NCBI GenBank assembly: GCA_020466095.1
Contig: CM035806.1
Location: 146,007,920 to 146,071,919, forward strand
Source: Chlorops oryzae
Lineage: Eukaryota > Arthropoda > Insecta > Diptera > Chloropidae
DNA: 64,000 nt
Direction of reading: 5' to 3'
The position numbers and the translations under genes were made by a program. Under the pieces are notes generated by a model. That model searched no databases, had not been told where the DNA came from, and worked only from the letters and a program-made list of their open reading frames with translations. The stretch's first letter is position 1; each line of letters starts with the position of its first letter. This document shows, piece after piece, positions 35,801 through 44,800 of the stretch.

Positions 35801-38800
35801 GAATATTACAGGAACTCCTCCAGGGTTTTTTTTACAAATCAAAGCATACCTAGAGAATTTAACGTGGAACTGGGTAAAATTGAGTTCGCCAAAGCCAATG
35901 AAAAGTACTTATATAAATTGCGCGGACACGTGAATCCACTAGCGCTTGAATGATCGAATACTTCATAGTCTTCAGCTCCACAACACGTCCATTGCTCGAC
36001 AACACCGAGTCTATTACGTGTGCTCCTGCACACACCACCAAAGCCTAGTTCTCAGAACTCGATGCCCACAATGATCCAAGAAATAACGTTTCAAAAACCT
36101 CTCTATAATTCGTATACTTTAATGATACATACCAAATGTGGATTGTCTATAGTTTCCAATGAATAGGTTTTCCAAGACGATACGACGGTGGCCGCGATTT
36201 CTATCAGAACCCATTACCTGACAATGGGGAAAATATTCTGTAATGAGACTTTTTTTTATGTTTTTGTTCACCACAATTTGCCTCTGCCGCCGCTTCCACC
36301 AAATGATAAGAGTTGCTCGTCTATTGTCCTCATAGTCCTTGAGTTACTTCCGTGCAAAACTATATGCAAATGCAATCTTTCCCAAAAGCATTAATAGACG
36401 TGAAGGCAATCTTCTATTTACACTTTTATGTTTTGTTGTAATTTTCGCTTTCATGTTTCCTTTGTCGCGTTTTCAAAAGCCTGTAAAACATTGTTCGCTC
36501 TCTATTTTCTTTCGGCTTTTGGCTTTCGGTTTTCTGCTTTCTGTTTTCAATTTCAAAAAAAGTAGAAAGGGCGGAAAAACATCAAAACAAAAAGCGATGT
36601 CGAACGATGAAAAGGGTGCCTATCCAAGCGATAATGATAGTAGGATATGTGCTCGAGTTGATGGTTCTGAGTGTGTGTGTGTTTGTTTGTGTGTCTGTGT
36701 TCCTCTTATGTTTCGCATTGAAAAAAGTCTTTCGCGGTTCATTGAAACTCACAAATTGATTGGAATACATTTTTTTTAACGAAGTTTTCAACGTCTTTTC
36801 GCTGCAATTCGCACTGCTTCTAATTTTCATCATCATTATCACCATCATCATGGTTGTAATGATCATCATCATCATCATCTACATTAAAAGTTTCAACTTC
36901 GATTGACACTAAGAACGCAATCTTCGTCATAATTCCTCTTGAAGATATTCCGCCAAATGACGCCAAGGACTCAAATATTCCCATTTATTTTCCTCTCGAA
37001 TGAATGAGTGAATGGCATTTCAAGAACATTTGAAGAACAAAAAAAAAAAAAAAAACCAGGTCCTCTCCATGTTCTTCTACAACTAGCTCGTGCGATGCTG
37101 AAATGTCGATTGTTTTAATCACAAAAAGGATGTCCCGCGTATTATTCTCGCTAAAAAAAAAAAAACAAGTAAGGGTGTTATAGTCAGGCGAGCCTGACAA
37201 TTAAATACCCGACACAGACACACATGTTCATAATTTTTAATATCTAGAGGTGTTTAAGGCCATAAGGGGCCCCATATAGGGGAGAAGTGGCATGAAAGAG
37301 CCAGTTTACTAAACAGAGCAAAAAAACATGCTTTTAATGAAAAATATGATGATTTTTCGTTTTCGTATTATTATTTATTTAATAAAGCAGGTAATTGCAT
37401 ACCAAAAAAAACTTAAAAACTATATAAAACTTAAAAAAATATTCATTTTAAAAAAAAGGTAACATTCGGTTCTTTCATAACTGGTCGGTATTGAAAGAGC
37501 CACTGAAAGTTATGAAAGAGCCAGTATGTAAAAAATAAATGTGCACTGTTTTAAAAAAAAAAGACAATTCTGTCAACGTTCAATATGTCGTTTTCTTAAA
37601 ATTAGAAACATGTCTTGCAAAAAAAATTTAATTTTCCTTTAATGCCGCAGAATTCATGAGCCCACGCAGAGCAAATTTTGCATTGAAACCAATGTTGATC
37701 ACTGCTTTCATATGTTTTGCTGCAAACTGCGCAATCATCACCTGCGCAATCATCACGATTTCCATTGCATCATGGGCCAAGTAACCATCGAGTACTAAAA
37801 TATCGCTGCATCGAAAAAAAAAAATATAGATATTTTCGATACATCAATGTAAAAGTCGCATCCCTAAACACGAGCCTGCTAATGACTGAGCTATGTTTAT
37901 GTAAAGTAGATAACAATTAAATTTTTCCCAACAATAAAATTCTGACGTGATGGAATTATTTTTGGTAATTTTTAATTTTTCAACAGATCAAGTCATATAA
38001 TTAAGCAAAAAAACGAATCCACCGTGCAGGGTAATGAAAGAGCCGGCTATGAAAGAGCCGGCTCTTTCAACGCCTTTTCACTCGGCTCTTTCATAACTTA
38101 TTCTTGAAAATCACATAACCTACAAAATAACAACAATATCAAAAGTTTTGCGGCTCTGTTTTTACGGAGTTGCAACACCAAATATATGCACAAACTTAAT
38201 CTGCAATCAATGTAACTATATAAATTCACAATAAAATACCAAAAAAGAAATTAAATGAAATAAAATATTTACTTTTCAATGCCAAAAACTTTGAGTCGCT
38301 GCACTTGCGCTTGTTGATTTCGACGAACTGTCAAATTTTTATGGGTAACGGGATATCCGTGCTGCCACTTGAAAAATTAATTACCGACCAAATCCGTTGG
38401 TAATCTACCGAAATAATGCAAGTGGCTCTTTCAAAACCTGGCTCTTTCATGCCACTTCTCCCCTACCGACTTTTGTTAAATTTCTTTATGAAAACCGCCC
38501 CTCTACCACGCCCACTTTTTCAATTTTTAAAAAATTCTAATCGGAGACTTAAATACACGCTCAAATTCTAAGTTTCATTGAAATATTTCGAACTTATTTT
38601 TGGGGAGGATGGTTATGGCTACAAAGGAAGCATAAGTGCCAAGTTTCGTTCTAGTTTCATTTGAATTTCGGAGAGTTAATTTTCGAAAAACGCCCTTAGG
38701 CCACGCCCACTTTTCCAATTTTTGGAAATTGAATAACTTGGCTTTAAATATGTTCAACTATTAAATTTCATCAAAATTTCTTTGAAAAACCCCGGTTTTA

Positions 38801-41800
38801 GAGCAGTTTTTGTAGTTTTCATAACAGACCCTAGTACTGGAGGTACCCCTAAAAATGGCCAGATCGGGTCCATTCTCGAACTTGTTCTTACTTATTTTAA
38901 ATCGAATCTCCTGGTGACGCTGATCATTTCTATACAATATTTTGTATGTTCTATCACCAGGGGCGGACTGGAGGTCAAAGGGCCCACCGGGTGTTTGTAA
39001 AATGGGGCCCGTTACCTAAGAAAAAAAATAAAAAATTAAAAAATCCTTACTCCAGGAGTATTAATCCCAGATACAGCGCACTGGGGGCCCACCGGGTATT
39101 TTCCCGGTTGCCCGTAGGCCCAGTCCGCCCCTGTCTATTACGACTGGTTCGAGGTGTTACACACAGCCACACAAACGCAATATACCCTCGACACAGAGTG
39201 TGTCGGGCATAAAAAAAACAATAAGGACCTCCCTTTAGCATATACTTTTGCGGAACATTATAACTGTGTGCGCTTAAATATCCTTCTTGCCTTTTCGTTT
39301 CGCCGGCAAAGATTCGCGTCGTGGGCTACTTTTGTTACAAGGATTTTTGCATGTCGTAGACAATTAGGACACCAAAAATGACAATGAACGCATTTGCGTT
39401 GCATCGAAAAGTTATTGAAATTAATTCCAACGAGACGACAGTTCTGAAGTTTTTCCTTGCTTCGTGAATTTTCACACTGAATTAATATCCAATTTTAAAT
39501 GCTAAATTTTTTAGATAACAAAAAAAAATTATCGGCATGTTAACCAACTGTTTGGAAGGGCGTTCTTCAGGGACCATTTAATTAAAAGTCAGTAAATTGG
39601 CAAAAAATTCGGATGTTCTAACCCAGGGACGGTCTTTTATAGCCTGGTTAATAATAACCCTTGGCTACTTCCAGTGTTAACGATAGATAGTGTCTTTTGA
39701 ACTCTGGTTTGGTTAGCAAAGGGTGTGGTCTGGTTTACTAACCAAGGAAATTATTAACCGAACTAATTTTGTCGGTTAAGGAGGTTATTATTCAATTAGG
39801 GGTTTAAGAACATTTTGTCTTTTGAATTCACACTGGTTAGAAAAAATCTTTAGTAACCAAACCAGAGATTTGATCAGACTTTAGAAGACCGGCGCTTCGT
39901 GCGATATCTTCGGTTAGTCGTGTGTTAATGTTCTCCCGTCCGATTGGCTCTGTATAAGAGAAGGTCTTATTCTGATCCTATTCCTCCTTCAAACTACCCG
40001 ATGAATGCACAGTCTTTTAAGCGGAAATGTTTGCTGCAAAAGTAGCAGCAGAGTTGGCGGACGTGAGTGAGACACAAAACAGGTCAATACATATCCATAT
40101 AGACAGTCAAGCTGCGATCAAAGCGCTAACTTCTGGGGATATCAGATCCAAAATAGTTCTTCAATGCAGGAATGCCCTTAACAATCTGAGTGTAAACCGA
40201 AAGGTCAGGACTTTCTGGGTCCGAGGACACATCGGGATTGATGGCAACGAAAAAGCGGATTCTCTGGCAAAAGAAGGGGTCCTTCTTCCAGAAACAAGTA
40301 TTACGAAAACACTGCTACCTATGATTGTTTTTAAGAACAATATAGAAGAGCAACTGCTTAATACAGCCAAGAGAAGATAGAACAGTACCAGAACCTGCAA
40401 AGAAACAAAGAGGCTCTGGCCCACCTTCAACAAAAACTACACTGACTATATTCTTACACTCTCTCGTACAGACTGCAGATCTATTTTAGGTATTATAACC
40501 GGTCACAGTCTCCTACGCGCTCATGCGCTTAAGCTGAATCTGGCAGACTCCGACGAGTGTAGAAGATGCTCTGAACCTGGGACACGAGAAACAGTCGAGC
40601 ACATCTTTTGCCACTGCCCAGCTTTTGCCAGAATGAGACTTCAACTGTTCGGGGAACCCTGGCTCGTCGACTCAGAGTGTATGACGGAGTATAACCTGTC
40701 TACTCTCCTTAATTTCGCGAAGAGGACTGGCATGCTGCGGTAATCGTGCATCCTCAAAACCTTTACTCAACGATACCCCGTTTCAAAAAATTACACTGGC
40801 ATGGCTACGGAACCGTTGGTTCTATGTCGGGTCTCACTGACCAACCAGTTCAACCTAACCTAACCTAACCTAACCTGATCCTATTCCAGATATAATAAAT
40901 TATTATACCTCTGATCGCGAGGGTATATTGTTTATGTACGTGTGTAGCACTAAGAACCATCCGAGATAGACAAAATGTATAAAGAAATGATCAGCGTGAC
41001 CAGGAGATCCGATTTAGCTATGTCTATCTGTCTGTCTTTATACAGTTTTCTTATCGAAAGAGTTAAGCAATCTTCGATATGCGTATTGGTGGGTACATGG
41101 GCAAGATTAAATTCAGGATTGGACCAGATCGGACTTTTTTTTTTGGGAAGCTCCAGTATTAGGGTCTTTTATGAAAATCACAAGAACCGCCCTTAAAGCT
41201 GGGCCCTTACTCTCTAGGTAGACTCGAGCAAAGATTTTCTCGGACACGAACGATTCATACTCTCTTGTTCGAGTGCCTGGAGGATGCTCGTTATACGTTA
41301 TTATTGTTATTCGTTCGTCTCGGATTTCCTGTTTGGCTTTCCGAGTCGACCTACAGAGTAAGGTCCCTGAATATTTTGGAAATATTTGAATGAAATTTTA
41401 TATGTGAACATATTTTAGGGCATTAGGTGTACTTTCCATAAATATGATAGGTGGTCATGGCAAAAAGCTCGATTATCATAGAGTAATTGTCCAGAAGTCC
41501 GCGTCTTTTATAGTCATTCGAATTTCTAGAACACTATCTTAATGGACGTGGTCTTGAGACTTGTTTAAAAACAAATATTCGAACATACCCACAATAAGTA
41601 ATCATTTGTGTGTATCGGGAAATTGTATCGCCAGGTTCTTCTGACTGTAACCGCCTTACTTGATTTTTACTAGCCTATCGAAAATTAGTTTTTAAGAATG
41701 GCACTCATGGTCACAAAACGAAGACTCAATTATTGCGTATAATCTTGGCTTTTACTTATCTATACCGCTTGTAAATTCTACTCCATTCTAATCATAACCA

Positions 41801-44800
41801 TACGTTTTTTTCTGTTGTTGAAAGTCCGCAGGCTTTCAAAATTTCAGACCCACCGAGGAACTTCTCTGGGCAATCTCCATCCTTGGACAAAAGCACTATT
41901 TTATATAATCGAGAAGATTTTTAAAGATTCGAAAATAAAGCCTTATTTCGAAACATTCAATTTCGTCTACAGCATTCTACTTGTAGTTCCATAGATGCCC
42001 CCTCCCGAAATAAAAATATCGAATCATTACAAAATAACATTTCCACTTTTTTGATTTGTTTTCATTTGCTCACATTTTCAGTACACAATTATTTTCTGTT
42101 ATTTCAATCATTTTGCTTCTTTCCATTAAACTGACTTCTTTCCTTCCTGGTTTTCATGATCACTGTTGGTTAGATTTTGATAGCTTATACTTTACCTTCT
42201 TTCTCACACTGGTCCGTAGATTCCGCTTGACTTTCTCTGCTGTCTCCATGCACCTCTCTTTGATTTTCCTTAATGTCCACCTCTTGATTCGCGTCAATCC
42301 TATTGGGTTCACCTTCAGCGCCGGACTAAAAAATAATTATTTCATTCATATATGCTGCAGGGTGGCACGTCGGTGTAAATAATTTACCTACCTCTTTTTT
42401 TGGATTAACATCCAATCTTGGCCTCTTTACCACAATCTATAACAGAATCCAAAAGATGAAAGTCAATATTTTTCACATATCCAAAATTTTCTCATACCAA
42501 CCTCACAATCGTCCATTGAAAAAGTCCTCTTTCGGCTTGCGTGTTTTACTTGACCGCCAGAAAGTGGGTCTGGGCTGCTTGTAGTCTTCTTTTTCTTCTT
42601 CTTCGTTTCCAAGTCACTGTCCAATTCCTTCATGGAATTATTTATTTTATTCTTCAAACCCATAACCCGATAAAACTTTGCACTTACAGCTGATCGAGAG
42701 CTCTGAGGGTCCAAACTTTCCTCAGATGTCATCAAGTCGGGCTCTGGAGGTTGAAACTCGACCTCGGCGTAGCGATCTCCGCAGCAATATTTATTAAATC
42801 CGATGTGTTCAATGAGGCCACGGTTTCTCGCTTTGTAAATAGAAGACTTAATCGTTTTGGTGGTGTAGGATAGTTTTGGGGTGGTCACTGTCAACTTATC
42901 TTCGACTATCTGGACAATCTCAGTCAAAGTAACGCAAATACTTGGATTATTATTAGTCAAAGTTTCCATCGCCTTGACTACCTCTTGAAGTATTATTTCC
43001 TGTACTTCCCGTTTCGACATATTGTGATTCTCCATATAGCGGTCTACTTATATAAATATATTCACAAAAATTTCTCTAAATAAAATAAATTTTAAATCTC
43101 TAAAAATAATGAAATTTTACAGAATCTATGGAATTGAATTTATTAGAAAACGGGGGCAAAAAAAATTCATAGCATGTTGATGATTTTCTTGATTAGTCGA
43201 GGAGTGATTGACTTAATGCCTTGTTTCCAATAACGCAGGAGTTCCTGCAGATATTCAACACATTCAAACATATAGAATCAGGTCTAACCAACCCAGCAGA
43301 AAATGTCGCTATAGACACGGTGCCGTTTCTCTATCGACATTGTCAATGGGTACAGCAGCAGCACTTGTACCCATGCAATGCATTACTGCAATAGACATTT
43401 CCCATTACATGTCATTGGATGTCAACAGGAGACCGTGGTACTGTTGACATGATGCCGAGTCTCTATCGGATTTTCAACAGGAATGGCGACTTGCTATGCC
43501 CCTAGCAAGACAATCTCCTATAGACATTTTGTATGGGCAATGGTATTGATTGTCAACAGAGCACAGAAAAACGAAACGATGTGGCGACTGCTGCATGACA
43601 TATTGATACAAAAATGCTATACCCGTTGTTCACATTTAGCCATTCGGTTTAGCGTCTAGTATATACCCGTGAGGTTTCACTCGACGTTTTTGTGTTTTCC
43701 CCGGGCCTCCACATACTTCCACCGGGTTCCCAAACTTGCCTCCTCAGTGGCGATGGACCGATTTGGCTATCATGGGTAGAGATACGGTTCTATTCTCACC
43801 TCATTAATAATCACAGCTCCCACGAAACTCCCCGAAGGGCCGTTCCCAATGACCGGCAGGATACTAGAACGTATCCCGGGCCACCGGTCCCCGTGGTCCC
43901 ATGTTATGTCTAGTTAACGGCGTGAAGACAACTATAGCCAGTATAGGTGCAACACGCCATGCTAAGTATAGGTCGTATGGTAAAACCTGTTACACCGCAC
44001 TGTGACGACGCTACCACATTTATGACTCCATACCCAGTCGGTCTGAATTGGCCATCAGTTGGCTAGGGTCCGCGGGGTTGCCACGCCCCGTAAATCACAC
44101 AGATTCCCCACGCGGGAGCCCGATGTTCACATTAATTTTCTAACCCCGCAATGTAGAGACGCTATAGACATTGGCACCTGTTGACATCCTATCTTCTACT
44201 TGGGTGTATATTGAAACGTTATCGCCAAAGCGAAATTCGACTCCTTGCTTTCTGCTGGGAATTGACGTTTTGATTGTAAATAGTTTCATATGATTGCATG
44301 TGTTGAATATTTGACGAAACATTCTCGCAGAAATAGAAGCGGCATTATGCGTAAATATGAACGAATAAAACGAATCTCACATCCATGGCGTTTTGACGAT
44401 TTCAATTCAATAATCCATTATAATTTTATAGATTTTTTTTTCCATTATTGCTTGTATGATTAGTTTCTGAAAAAAAAAAAAATGCATTAATCAATGGAAT
44501 AATACAAAAAAAAATTGCTTTTCGTTTGATTTTCTTTTCTTTTCTTCGTTTCATTTCATTTCGATGGCCGTCTCGTTTGCACTACTAACAAAACAAAAAC
44601 ACTTCACGATTTTACAAATTACAGCATTGATGATATTGAAGACAATTCAATACTTCGCAGAGGTGTACCCGTTGCGCATTCAATTTATGGTGTAGCGAGC
44701 ACAATTAACGCAGCGAATTATGTTTTATTCTTGGCACTTGAGAAGGTTCAACAATTGGATCATCCGGAGGTGAGACAACGAGCTGATAGATCCAAAGCGG

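Larger units (their letters stand above)
37168..39215. mobile_element. Composite repeat with two nested insertions
   Basis: Outer ends TACCCGACACAGACACAC (near 37,207) and, inverted, a related CCCGACACACTCTGTG stretch (near 39,200) suggest one host element. It contains two ~195-bp-spaced copies of CCACGCCCACTTTT (38,507 and 38,702), a type of module common in fly interspersed repeats. Two younger elements are nested, at 37,279-38,463 and 38,958-39,133. The host class is unclear. Confidence 0.4.
30144..44624. other. Giant intron 2 of quemao
   Basis: A stretch of 14,481 bp runs from GTAAGT at 30,144 to TTACAG at 44,624, splitting the codon just before DDIED. It contains the separate elements listed below and one intact minus-strand gene. 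Subregions 30,144-31,938, 32,140-32,800, 32,980-34,425, 35,532-37,167 and 41,400-42,184 show no supported feature beyond T/A runs, a GGT run at 33,662 and an ATC run at 36,830. Confidence 0.9.
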
